Shown here one piece after another: positions 51,969-59,477 of a stretch of 64,000 nucleotides of DNA. A model generated the notes under the pieces. The model saw only the letters and a list, made by a program, of their open reading frames with translations. It did no database searches and had not been told where the DNA came from. Source of the stretch: Hymenobacter wooponensis (GTDB taxonomy: Bacteria > Bacteroidota > Bacteroidia > Cytophagales > Hymenobacteraceae); assembly GCF_004745865.1 (NCBI RefSeq), contig NZ_SRKZ01000006.1, positions 419,381 through 483,380 of the forward strand, in the 5' to 3' direction. A program made the translations under genes and the position numbers. Within the stretch, counting starts at the first letter, position 1, and every line of letters starts with the position of its first letter.

Positions 51969-52276
51969 ACGCGTTCTTTACAAGTTTATTGAACGATACG
52001 GGAGATGTAAAGGTAACTGTTTCTGCGCTTTACTTTGTATTATCCGTATCATGAGGTGTCTGAACGCGGGCAAAACGCATTCCAGTTTTCATTATTGCGC
52101 CTTTTATCTAGAAGAATTATTTTCCACACCGATCTGCAGCTACAACTCTCGTCAAATGAGTTCAATACAAAAGCTACGGCTTATGTAGAGCTACCCAGCA
52201 GAGAGCTAAACCACAAAAAAACCGGCAAACGCTTGCGCAAAAGGCATTGCCCCCTTACATTTGTGGCACAATTCAT
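51969..52276. other. Non-coding stretch before the tRNA-Pro pair
   Basis: 308 AT-rich bases holding the promoter region of the small secreted protein (minus) and that of tRNA-Pro (plus). No open frame with recognisable content. Confidence 0.6.
52233..52263 (+). promoter_or_regulatory. tRNA-Pro promoter with -33 TTG and -7 TAnnTTTG
   Basis: TTG at 52233-52235 and TACATTTG at 52256-52263 are separated by 20 bases, the best-formed Bacteroidota promoter in the window. The tRNA starts 14 bases after it. Confidence 0.8.
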
Positions 52277-52350
52277 CGGGGTGTAGCGTAGCCTGGTATC
52301 GCGCCAGCATGGGGTGCTGGAGGTCGTAGGTTCGAATCCTGCCACTCCGA
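52277..52350 (+). tRNA. tRNA-Pro (anticodon GGG)
   Basis: Acceptor CGGGGTG/CACTCCG (one G-U), D-arm GCGTAGCCTGGTATCGC, anticodon arm CCAGC-ATGGGGT-GCTGG giving GGG, T-arm with GGTTCGAATCC. Discriminator A at 52350; CCA not encoded. Confidence 0.95.
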
Positions 52351-52369
52351 CCGAAGAATTTCTTGTCGA

Positions 52370-52403
52370 AAAGCCTCTGGGAACCCCACCCGGAGGCTTT
52401 TTT
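52370..52403 (+). terminator. Terminator between the two tRNA-Pro genes
   Basis: AAAGCCTC (52370-52377) pairs with GAGGCTTT (52393-52400), with GGG/CCC adding to the stem and a T-run after it. Confidence 0.75.
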
Positions 52404-52454
52404 CGGCAAGGCCCTATACGAAAGTACCCGTTGTGCTTAGTCAGCACTTCTATT

Positions 52455-52528
52455 CGGGGTGTAGCGCAGCCCGGTAGCGCGCGTCGTTCGGGACGACGAG
52501 GCCGTAGGTTCGAATCCTGCCACCCCGA
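52455..52528 (+). tRNA. tRNA-Pro (anticodon CGG)
   Basis: Acceptor CGGGGTG/CACCCCG, D-arm GCGCAGCCCGGTAGCGC, anticodon arm CGTCG-TTCGGGA-CGACG giving CGG, T-arm with GGTTCGAATCC. Discriminator A at 52528. It resembles the tRNA-Pro 105 bases upstream outside the anticodon arm, suggesting duplication with anticodon-arm divergence. Confidence 0.95.
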
Positions 52529-52531
52529 CAC

Positions 52532-52599
52532 AGGTACTCTCTTTCTAAAAGAGCCCGCTGAACAGAAGTTCAGCGGGCTCTTTTAGAAAGAGAGTACCT
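52532..52599. terminator. 32-bp perfect inverted repeat after tRNA-Pro
   Basis: Arms 52532-52563 and 52568-52599 are exact reverse complements with a four-base AGAA loop. It begins four bases after tRNA-Pro(CGG). There is no long T-run after the stem, but TTTT occurs within it, so termination may occur inside the right arm. Confidence 0.7.
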
Positions 52600-52607
52600 A
52601 GTCAAAA

Positions 52608-52671
52608 CAAAAGCAGAGTGGCCTACGCATACCTAGAACTTTCTAGGTATGCGTAGGCCACTCTGCTTTTG
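52608..52671. terminator. 31-bp perfect inverted repeat before the hypothetical gene
   Basis: Arms 52608-52638 and 52641-52671 are exact reverse complements, with only two bases between them. CAAAAGCAGAG starts the left arm and CTCTGCTTTTG ends the right. It lies 8 bases from the preceding hairpin and 26 bases from the stop of the minus-strand hypothetical gene. Confidence 0.7.
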
Positions 52672-52696
52672 GTGGAGTAGCTCAAAAAGGCAAAAA

Positions 52697-53215
52697 CTAG
52701 TAGTCGTACTTTCTGTTTTTGCGCTTCCCTTTGCCGTCACGGGTCAGGAGCAAGATGGCACCGGTAGTTACCAAGGCGATGGTTGCCATCTTGGTCACAA
52801 AGGCTGTGCGGTTGTGTTTCCACTCTACAGCGTATCCTTTTTCCGCAAAAATGTTCGGAACCTTACCATGTGTCAGGTCTTCCAGTACTCCTTCCACCAC
52901 GTTTACACGGTCGGCCAGTAGGAGTGGCAACCAGTGGCCGTAGTGCGACTCGCTATACTTAAAGGCAAAGCGCCGTATAATGCCACTTAGGCCAGTTGGT
53001 GGCGCAGCCTCTCCGAACACTGCCGAAACCGTGGGCCGCTCAATTGACTTAAGCACCTCAATATCGACGGGCTGTAGTGAAGCCGGACGGTGTTTGCTAT
53101 CTGGGTCCTGAGAAACGTTCAGCCGCTCCCGCATGGGGTAGGTTGGGTCATTCTCAGGGTTTGCATCTATGCCCCAGCCTGGGAGCTTCTGCGGGTCTTT
53201 CACAGTATTTTCCAT
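52697..53215 (-). CDS. Hypothetical protein with C-terminal membrane anchor
   Basis: 172 residues, not recognised. The N-terminal half is hydrophilic and Pro-rich (DPQKLPGWGIDANPENDPTYPMRERLNVSQDPDSKHRP), the middle has PTVSAVFGEAAPPTGLSGIIRRFAFKYSESHYGHWLPLLLADRVNVVEGVLEDL, and a hydrophobic helix near the C-terminus (MATIALVTTGAILLLTRD) is followed by a basic tail, suggesting a tail-anchored protein with a cytoplasmic body. Codon use is like its neighbours. ATG 53215. It directly follows the Zn-alcohol dehydrogenase gene (12-base gap), so they are probably co-transcribed. Confidence 0.8.
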   Translation of the reverse strand: MENTVKDPQKLPGWGIDANPENDPTYPMRERLNVSQDPDSKHRPASLQPVDIEVLKSIERPTVSAVFGEAAPPTGLSGIIRRFAFKYSESHYGHWLPLLLADRVNVVEGVLEDLTHGKVPNIFAEKGYAVEWKHNRTAFVTKMATIALVTTGAILLLTRDGKGKRKNRKYDY

Positions 53216-53227
53216 GGATGGTCAGCG

Positions 53228-54382
53228 TTAGATTTTGTTAGGGAAAACGATAAGAGGCTTGATGCAGTTGTCGAGCTTAGCCGAGAACATTCGGTAACCG
53301 TCAGCTACTTCTTGCAGCGGTATGCGATGCGTAATCAGTTCTTTTGGCTTGATTACCCCGTTCTGCACATGCTCAATCAACCGTGGCAACAGACGCTTCA
53401 CTGAAGCTTGGTTTGCCCGGATGGTCAGGCCCTTGTTGAGCACGTTTCCAATTGGCACCAAGTTATCGGTGGGGCCATAGACCCCCACAATAGATACTAC
53501 CCCGCCTTTCTTAACTGAGTTAATAGCCCAGTGCAACGCCGTAGTAGACCCAGCTTGGAGCAACAGTTTACGGCCCGTAATAGTCTGCATGGCGTTACCT
53601 GCAGCCTCAGCCCCTACGGCATCAATTACGCAGTCGGCGCCCATGAAGTCGGTGGTTTTCTTAACGAACACCACTGGGTCATCCATGTCTTTCTCGAAGT
53701 TGTAGGCCTCACAGTTGGCGTAGTTGCGCGCAAACTCCAAGCGGTAGTCTTCTTTATCGATGATGATAACACGACCCGCGCCAAACAGCCAAGAGCAACG
53801 GGCGGCCATGATACCAACCGGACCAGCTCCAAATACCACTACCGTGTCGCCGGGTTGGATGCCGGCCATTTCGGCAGCCTGATACCCTGTCGGAACTACG
53901 TCGGTGAGCAGTACAGCATCATCGGGGTCCATACCCTCAGGAATCACGGTGGGGCCTACGTTGGCGTAGGGTACGCGGGCGTATTCTGCTTGGCCACCAT
54001 TGTAGCCACCAGCCGTGTGGGAGTATCCGAAAATACCTCCTACGGCGCTAGCTTGGGTATTTGACTCGTGACAGTTGCCGAATAAGCCTTGTTTACAAAA
54101 ATGGCATTCGCCACAAGCTATGTTAAACGGTACCAGCACATGGTCGCCAACCTTGACTTTGGTCACCTCTGGTCCTACTTCTTCTACAATTCCGCAGAAC
54201 TCGTGGCCAAACGTTGAGCCAACTCGGGTATCGGGCACGTTACCGTTGTATAGGTGAAGATCGGAGCCGCAAATACATGAGCGAGTAACCCGCACAATAG
54301 CATCCTGCGGATGCTTTATTTCGGGCATAGGCTTCTGGGTGGCACGGACCCGCTTAGGGCCCCGGTAATCCATTGCTAGCAT
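53228..54382 (-). CDS. Zinc-dependent alcohol dehydrogenase (formaldehyde-dehydrogenase-like MDR)
   Basis: Medium-chain dehydrogenase of 384 residues. Catalytic zinc ligands appear in RSCICGSDLH and GHEFCG, the structural zinc site is CGECHFCKQGLFGNC, and the NAD site is VVVFGAGPVGIMAA. VFKKTTDFMGADCVIDAVG resembles the glutathione-independent formaldehyde dehydrogenase group. The open frame extends 90 codons to TTG 54652; that part lacks family similarity, so ATG 54382 (MLAMDYRGPKRV) is used, with ATG 54373 as alternative. Substrate unknown. It precedes the tail-anchored hypothetical gene. Confidence 0.88.
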   Translation of the reverse strand: MLAMDYRGPKRVRATQKPMPEIKHPQDAIVRVTRSCICGSDLHLYNGNVPDTRVGSTFGHEFCGIVEEVGPEVTKVKVGDHVLVPFNIACGECHFCKQGLFGNCHESNTQASAVGGIFGYSHTAGGYNGGQAEYARVPYANVGPTVIPEGMDPDDAVLLTDVVPTGYQAAEMAGIQPGDTVVVFGAGPVGIMAARCSWLFGAGRVIIIDKEDYRLEFARNYANCEAYNFEKDMDDPVVFVKKTTDFMGADCVIDAVGAEAAGNAMQTITGRKLLLQAGSTTALHWAINSVKKGGVVSIVGVYGPTDNLVPIGNVLNKGLTIRANQASVKRLLPRLIEHVQNGVIKPKELITHRIPLQEVADGYRMFSAKLDNCIKPLIVFPNKI

Positions 54383-54776
54383 AAGAATCCTTTTTAGGTT
54401 CAGGTGGGAGTTTTCATAGCTTACTCCTCCCAAGTACTCTGTAACTACAGGCAGACCCAACTGCGCAGTAGCTCGGAGAAGTAATGCTAAATCTGTACTT
54501 ACACTAATGCCTAAGGTTACCGCAACAAGCTGAATCACGTACTTATACTTGGAATTAGTTGCATTTAATCCGTATAAACACGCAAACTTATTTTTCCCAT
54601 TTTTGGTGTCAAGTGAGCTAGCAGTGAGCAGTAGAGTAAATAGCTTCTTCAACTGTTCTGTTTTGCTTTCTATGCCAGTCAGTTATAGATTAATTCATAT
54701 ATGTTAAAATAACAGATTACCATAGGCCGTTACAGCCCCATCCTACTTTTTAATTCACCTCAGTTATTACCGCTTT
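54383..54776. other. 394-base AT-rich divergent intergenic region
   Basis: Between the Zn-alcohol dehydrogenase (minus) and the barrel protein (plus). It holds TAAGTTTG on the minus strand (54583-54590), a -7 match that would give the dehydrogenase a 200-base leader, and TACTTTTT on the plus strand (54744-54751), one mismatch from consensus. Base composition is clearly more AT-rich than the surroundings, especially 54500-54720. The minus frame stays open but is probably not coding. Confidence 0.5.
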
Positions 54777-55454
54777 ATGAAGAAGCTAGCATGTAGCTTA
54801 TTACTATTAGGGCTTGCCTTCAGCGCTACAGCGCAGATTGGCGCCGGGAAAGTGCTACTTGGCGGTGGCGTGAGCTATTCCACCTCAAAGTCTGACAGAC
54901 AACTCCCCTCGTCAAAAGAGGTGCTCACTTATCGTTATTCTCAAATTACTCCTGTTGTAGGCTACTTCGTGGCCGACAATATAGCGTTAGGCATTACTGG
55001 GGAGTATGGTCGTGACAAGCAATCTTCTTATGTAGAAGCTCAGTCTGTCAGGCGCAATGAGTCTCGCAATACGAGAACTTTTGCATCCATTGCCCCTTTT
55101 GTGCGCTACTACCATATGCTGGGAGAGAAGATTGGTATATATGGCCAGTTAGAGTGTGGCTACACCAAAGGCCGCAGTGAGTACCGCGCTACGTATGTGG
55201 TAGATCGCCCTTACAGCTCCAACTCCACTTCGGAAGGTGTGTATAGTGCTCTTACACCGGCGCTGGTCTATTTCCCAATTGAGAAGCTCGCTGTACAGCT
55301 TACCATGGGAAGCGTGCGATACTCCCGAACCACAGGCAGGTCCAAGGACGAAATGGGCACACAAGTAGACTCAGGGCGTTACTCCCAGTTGTCTACAAAT
55401 TTCGGATTATCCTACGTGAATGTGGGACTTGCCTTGCACTTAGGTGGCAGCTAG
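54777..55454 (+). CDS. Outer-membrane beta-barrel (porin-family-like) protein
   Basis: 225 residues. Signal peptide MKKLACSLLLLGLAFSATAQ, then alternating hydrophobic/polar strands: GKVLLGGGVSYSTS, YSQITPVVGYFVADNIALGITGEYG, RTFASIAPFVRYYHMLGEKIGIYGQLECGYTKG, YSALTPALVYFPIEKLAVQLTMGSVRYS and a final strand LSYVNVGLALHLGGS. This is the OmpW/OprF-like outer_membrane_beta-barrel pattern frequent in Bacteroidota. Function unknown. Its last codons and stop are part of a 42-bp inverted repeat. Confidence 0.8.
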   Translation: MKKLACSLLLLGLAFSATAQIGAGKVLLGGGVSYSTSKSDRQLPSSKEVLTYRYSQITPVVGYFVADNIALGITGEYGRDKQSSYVEAQSVRRNESRNTRTFASIAPFVRYYHMLGEKIGIYGQLECGYTKGRSEYRATYVVDRPYSSNSTSEGVYSALTPALVYFPIEKLAVQLTMGSVRYSRTTGRSKDEMGTQVDSGRYSQLSTNFGLSYVNVGLALHLGGS

Positions 55455-55537
55455 GCTACTCCTCCCTGAAACACGACACCGGCTCCTCTTGTGTTAGAGG
55501 AGCCGGTGTCGTGTTTCAGGGAGGAGTAGCCTAGCTG
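55448..55537. terminator. 42-bp perfect inverted repeat spanning a stop codon
   Basis: Arms 55448-55489 and 55496-55537 are exact reverse complements with a six-base loop (TGTGTT). The left arm begins in the second-last codon of the barrel gene and contains its TAG stop; the right arm ends four bases before the stop of the convergent gene. It probably acts as a bidirectional terminator. Confidence 0.75.
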
Positions 55538-55541
55538 GACT

Positions 55542-56063
55542 TTACTTAAGTACTGCTAGTACCTCTGGCTCGCCTTTTTCAGGGAAGCGCTCCAGGTACA
55601 CATCCTGTAGGGTAATCTTGCGCTCCTTAGCGTAGTCCTTGATACCGCCATAGAGTTTATCGGGAGCTACCATGTAGCCGGCATCTACGTGGGCATGTAG
55701 TACGCGCTGCCCGGCGGAGAACACGCGGTACTTGTAGTCTTTCGGGAGCTTTTGGGTGGTATCGGCTACTACTAGGCCTACGAACACCTTGGCGGCGGTG
55801 CGCGTGTCTTCGGGGCTATTGTAGAATATGTTGCCGAAGTCGCCGCGTACTTGGCCTGTGCGGCGCAGTTCGTAGGCCCGACGGGTCAGGTCACCGAAGG
55901 CCTCGTCATCCGCTGGGCCTTCGTAATACTGGCCCGCTACGAAGTAGGGCTGAGCGAGGGTTTCCTGCGTAACAGTAGCGGCTTTAAAGCCTCCCATCTT
56001 CCAGTAGGCCACCGTAAAGCCGACACCAAGAATGAGGCTGAGCGCCAGAAAAATTTTATTCAT
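55542..56063 (-). CDS. GyrI-like domain protein with N-terminal anchor
   Basis: 173 residues. An N-terminal hydrophobic segment (FLALSLILGVGFTVAYW) is a signal or membrane anchor. The rest resembles the GyrI/SOUL-like ligand-binding fold: PYFVAGQYYEGPADDEAFGDLTRRAYEL, GNIFYNSPED, KVFVGLVV, YRVFSAGQRVLHAHVDAGYMVAPDKLYGGI and ITLQDVYLERFPE. Family assignment is by pattern and moderate. ATG 56063. It lies 102 bases downstream of the ABC exporter gene in the same direction. Confidence 0.7.
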   Translation of the reverse strand: MNKIFLALSLILGVGFTVAYWKMGGFKAATVTQETLAQPYFVAGQYYEGPADDEAFGDLTRRAYELRRTGQVRGDFGNIFYNSPEDTRTAAKVFVGLVVADTTQKLPKDYKYRVFSAGQRVLHAHVDAGYMVAPDKLYGGIKDYAKERKITLQDVYLERFPEKGEPEVLAVLK

Positions 56064-56165
56064 GTGTTGTGAGGAAAGCAGGAAGTGCGGAATATGCTCT
56101 TCCGAGCCACAAAGAAACAGTACTGCGCTCTATATCTACGCGCTGCCGTGGCCTAGGCCACTCAA

Positions 56166-57941
56166 CTAGCCCTCCAGCACTCCTTTATACTGCATCTGAT
56201 ACAGCTGCGAGTAGAACCCCTGGTGGCGCAGCAGCTCCTCATGCGTGCCAGCCTCCTTGATCTCGCCCTTATCAAGCACAATAATGCGGTCGGCTTTCTG
56301 GATGGTGCTCAGGCGGTGGGCAATAACCAGCGAGGTGCGGCCCTGCATGAGCTTCTCAATAGCTTCCTGAATCAACTCTTCCGTTTCAGAGTCAACCGAC
56401 GAGGTGGCTTCATCGAGGATAATGATGCGCGGCTGGTACACCATGGCCCGCACGAAGCTGATGAGCTGGCGCTGGCCTACGGAAAGTGTGGCCCCGCGCT
56501 CCATTACCTCATACTGTAGGCCACCCGGCAGACGCTCAATGAAACGGCGGGCTCCTACCAAGTCAGCCGCTTCCCAGATCTGCTCATCGGTAATATCCTG
56601 CTTGCCCAGGGTGATGTTGTCGCGAATGGTGCCGGCGAATAGGAACACATCTTGTAGCACCACGCCAATGTGGCGGCGCAGGTCCTTGAGGTCGTACTCG
56701 CGTAAGTCGTGGCCATCTACGCTGATGGTGCCTTTGTTGATTTCGTAGAAGCGGCTTAGCAGGTTGATGATGCTGGTTTTGCCGGCGCCGGTGGCGCCCA
56801 CAAAGGCAATGGTCTGGCCGGCCTGCACCTCGAAGTTTACATCGCGCAGTACCCATTCCTCGTCGTTATAGGCAAACCATACGTGGTCGAACTTCACGTC
56901 GCCGCGCAAGTCCGTGGGGATGTAGCTGCCATTGTCGGCAATCATTTCTTTGCTGTCGAGCAGCTTCAAGAGGCGCTCTGTGCTCACTAGGCCTAGCTGC
57001 AGCGTATTGAAGCGGTCAGCAATCTGGCGGATGGGTCGGAAGAACAGGGCATTGTACATGATGAAGGCGATGAGGGCGCCCTTCGAGATGGTACCCTCAA
57101 TCTGGCCCTGCGCGGCGTACCACACCAACAGGCCTACGCCGGCGGCGGCCAGCACTTCGGCCACCGGGAAGTAAATGCTGTAGTAGAGCACCGAGCGAAT
57201 GTTAGCGCGGGTATGCTCCTGGTTGATCTTCTCAAATTTGCGAAACTCCCGCTCCTCGTTATTGAAGATTTGCACCACGTTCATGCCGGTCAGGTGCTCC
57301 TGCACAAACGAATTCAGGTTGGCCACGGCCGTGCGCACTTCCTGAAACGACTTCTTCACCTTCTCTTTGAACACATAGGTGCTGAACAGCAATGGCGGAA
57401 TCACGGCTAGGCTCACCAGCGTCAGGCGCCAGTCAATGTAGAACATGAAGGCCATGATGAACAGCAGCTGCAGAATGTCGCCAATCATAGCCGCTAGTCC
57501 TTCGCTGAACACGTCCGAGAGGGTTTCCACGTCGGAGATGTTACGGGTCACGAGCACCCCAATGGGCGTGCGGTCAAAGAACTTCAGACGCAGATCGAGG
57601 ATGTGCTTGTAGAGGTCCACCCGAATGTCGCGCACGATGTACTGGCCTAGCCACCCCCCAAAGTAGGTTTGGAGGTAGCTCACAATGGCGTGGGCCACCA
57701 ACAGTACCAGCAGCAGCACAAACATGCGGTTCAGCCCCGACCAGTCGCTTTGCTCAATCGTGACATCGACCATGCGCTGAATCAGGAAGGGGCGCAACGT
57801 GCCCAGCGCCGCCGTGGCAATGGTCAGGAAAATCAGGAAGTAAAAGATGCGCTGATACGGCCGCACGTACGTCATCAACCGGCGCAGTACCTGCCAGTCG
57901 AAGATATTGCCGCTTTTCGTGGCAGTAGTAGCTTGCTCCAT
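56166..57941 (-). CDS. ABC exporter, fused permease-ATPase (MsbA/LmrA-like)
   Basis: 591-residue half-transporter. Six-helix domain (about 1-330) with IVRDIRVDLYKHILDLRLKFFDRTPIGVLVTRNISDVETLSDVFSEGL. The ATPase domain has Walker A GATGAGKT, Q-loop VLQDVFLFAGTI, signature LSVGQRQL, Walker B IIILDEATSSVD with catalytic Glu, and H-loop IAHRLSTI. The signature LSVGQ instead of LSGGQ is seen in a recognised exporter subgroup. A different protein from the 49560 exporter. ATG 57941. It is in the thiolase-GNAT-truA run; substrate unknown. Confidence 0.92.
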   Translation of the reverse strand: MEQATTATKSGNIFDWQVLRRLMTYVRPYQRIFYFLIFLTIATAALGTLRPFLIQRMVDVTIEQSDWSGLNRMFVLLLVLLVAHAIVSYLQTYFGGWLGQYIVRDIRVDLYKHILDLRLKFFDRTPIGVLVTRNISDVETLSDVFSEGLAAMIGDILQLLFIMAFMFYIDWRLTLVSLAVIPPLLFSTYVFKEKVKKSFQEVRTAVANLNSFVQEHLTGMNVVQIFNNEEREFRKFEKINQEHTRANIRSVLYYSIYFPVAEVLAAAGVGLLVWYAAQGQIEGTISKGALIAFIMYNALFFRPIRQIADRFNTLQLGLVSTERLLKLLDSKEMIADNGSYIPTDLRGDVKFDHVWFAYNDEEWVLRDVNFEVQAGQTIAFVGATGAGKTSIINLLSRFYEINKGTISVDGHDLREYDLKDLRRHIGVVLQDVFLFAGTIRDNITLGKQDITDEQIWEAADLVGARRFIERLPGGLQYEVMERGATLSVGQRQLISFVRAMVYQPRIIILDEATSSVDSETEELIQEAIEKLMQGRTSLVIAHRLSTIQKADRIIVLDKGEIKEAGTHEELLRHQGFYSQLYQMQYKGVLEG

Positions 57942-58028
57942 TCGGGTGGGGAGGGGTAATTAGATAAGGACGTAACAGCCGACGACGCGGATTGTGAGAA
58001 CCGGACAGTCGACGCCAGGGCAGTACTA

Positions 58029-58856
58029 TTAGACTTTCGAGAAATACGGTAACCCCTTCGGTAGGTCTACACCGGCCACTAGCTCTGCTGGGTACTCTAC
58101 GCGGCACAGAAACAAGCCGTTGGCCAAAGCGGCCCCGCTTGCATGTACGCGGTTAAGTGAGGTAAAGACTTGCCCAAATTCTTCCGGCGTCATCTTTCCC
58201 CGCCCCACGGTCAGCAGCGTGCCTACCACCAGGCGAACCATGCCGCGCACAAAGCGGTTGGCCCGAATCCGGAACACTAGGCCACCCGGTACCTCGTGCC
58301 AGCCGGCCTCTACGCACGTGCACATGTAGTGCTTCTCACTGCCTTTCACTTTTGAAAAGCTCGTGAAATCATGCGTACCCAGTAGCATGGCAGCCGCTTG
58401 GTTCATAGCAGCTACATCGGGGGCGCGGTCGAGGTAGAGAGAAAAGTTTGGGCTGAACGGGTCGGGCACTAGCCGCACATGGTACTCGTAGGTGCGGTGC
58501 TTGGCATCGTAGCGGGCGTGGGCTTGGTCGGGCACGGGGTGCACCGCCTGGGCCCGAATATCGCGCGGCAAGGCCCGGTTCAGGCGGTAGAGCAATGTCT
58601 CCAGGTCCAGCGTATCGGGCAGCTCCGCATCAAAGTGCGCTACCTGATGGCTGGCGTGTACTCCCGAATCAGTCCGGCCACTACCCAACGAGTATACGGG
58701 TTGCCGGAGCACCTGCGAGAGGCAGCGGTCCAGTTCCCGTTGCACCGTTACGGTATTGGGTTGGTGCTGCCAGCCGTGATACTGGGTGCCATCGTAGGCC
58801 AGGTGGAGAAAGTAACGCAAGTGAAAAAAGTTAGATAAGACAGCGGAACGCTCCAT
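58029..58856 (-). CDS. truA: tRNA pseudouridine(38-40) synthase
   Basis: Converts uridines 38-40 of the tRNA anticodon arm to pseudouridine. LAYDGTQYHGWQHQPNTVTVQRELD and the catalytic motif GSGRTDSGVHASHQVAHFD, with the nucleophilic Asp, are diagnostic; RNFVRGMVR-like RANRFVRGMVRLVVGTLLTVGRG near residue 200 completes the core. 275 residues from ATG 58856; the frame also has TTG 58859. It follows the GNAT gene by eight bases. Confidence 0.95.
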   Translation of the reverse strand: MERSAVLSNFFHLRYFLHLAYDGTQYHGWQHQPNTVTVQRELDRCLSQVLRQPVYSLGSGRTDSGVHASHQVAHFDAELPDTLDLETLLYRLNRALPRDIRAQAVHPVPDQAHARYDAKHRTYEYHVRLVPDPFSPNFSLYLDRAPDVAAMNQAAAMLLGTHDFTSFSKVKGSEKHYMCTCVEAGWHEVPGGLVFRIRANRFVRGMVRLVVGTLLTVGRGKMTPEEFGQVFTSLNRVHASGAALANGLFLCRVEYPAELVAGVDLPKGLPYFSKV

Positions 58857-58864
58857 CAAGTGGC

Positions 58865-59404
58865 CTACACGACCAGCGCATAGAGTAATGAGTCGAGCGT
58901 TTTTCCTGCTTTGGTAATGCTACGCCGCATACGGGCCTCCAGTTCGTAGCCAGATTTTATCAGTACCCGCGCCGAGGCGGTATTGGTTTCAAACACTACG
59001 GCGTACAGGCGGCACACATCAAACCGTGCCAATACATATTCCGAAACCGCCTTGGTGGCCGCCGTAGCCAAGCCCTTCCCCCACTGCTCCTGAGCCAGCC
59101 AGTAACCGACTTCCGCCGAGCGCCTCCGAACATCTGTCTTGAAGTGCACCCCAATGCTTCCCACGGCTAGGCCATCAAGCTCAATGGCCAGATATAGGTC
59201 ACGCTGGTTATCTGCTACCAACGCCAGAAAGAACTCGGCATCCTGGGTGGTATAGGGATGGGGAAATGTGTCGCGCAGGTTTTGCCAGATGGCGCGGTCA
59301 TTAGCAAACCGAGCCAGCGCCGCCGCATCAGAGAACCGCCAGGGCCGTAGGCGGGCACCAGGTATTGGTAGTTCCAGCGTAGGCTTCAGCAATGGGCTCA
59401 TCAT
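58865..59404 (-). CDS. GNAT family N-acetyltransferase (RimJ/RimL-like)
   Basis: 179 residues in one GNAT domain: LRPWRFSDAAALARFANDRAIWQNLRDTFPHPYT at the start, LAVGSIGVHFKTDVRRRSAEVGYWLAQEQWGKGLATAATKAVSEYVLARF with the acetyl-CoA loop QEQWGKGLAT, and VVFETNTASARVLIKSGYELEARMRRSI. This pattern is that of ribosomal-protein/Ala acetyltransferases of the RimJ/L type. ATG 59404 chosen; the frame extends to 59464 without family similarity. It ends eight bases before the truA start. The stop codon is inside TAGGCC. Confidence 0.88.
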   Translation of the reverse strand: MMSPLLKPTLELPIPGARLRPWRFSDAAALARFANDRAIWQNLRDTFPHPYTTQDAEFFLALVADNQRDLYLAIELDGLAVGSIGVHFKTDVRRRSAEVGYWLAQEQWGKGLATAATKAVSEYVLARFDVCRLYAVVFETNTASARVLIKSGYELEARMRRSITKAGKTLDSLLYALVV

Positions 59405-59477
59405 GGCAAGCACTACATAAACCGCGCAGTTGAGTAGCCTAGCGTTATCTGGTACACCACCCAACTGCGCGGAAGTA

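Noticed and set aside
52277..52671. Genomic island integrated at tRNA-Pro
   Set aside because: No integrase, no direct repeat of the tRNA 3' end and ordinary genes on both sides.
54383..54652. 90-codon N-terminal extension of the Zn-alcohol dehydrogenase with a signal-like MKKLF start
   Set aside because: Starts at TTG, lies in AT-rich intergenic DNA, crosses a -7 element and has no counterpart in the dehydrogenase family.
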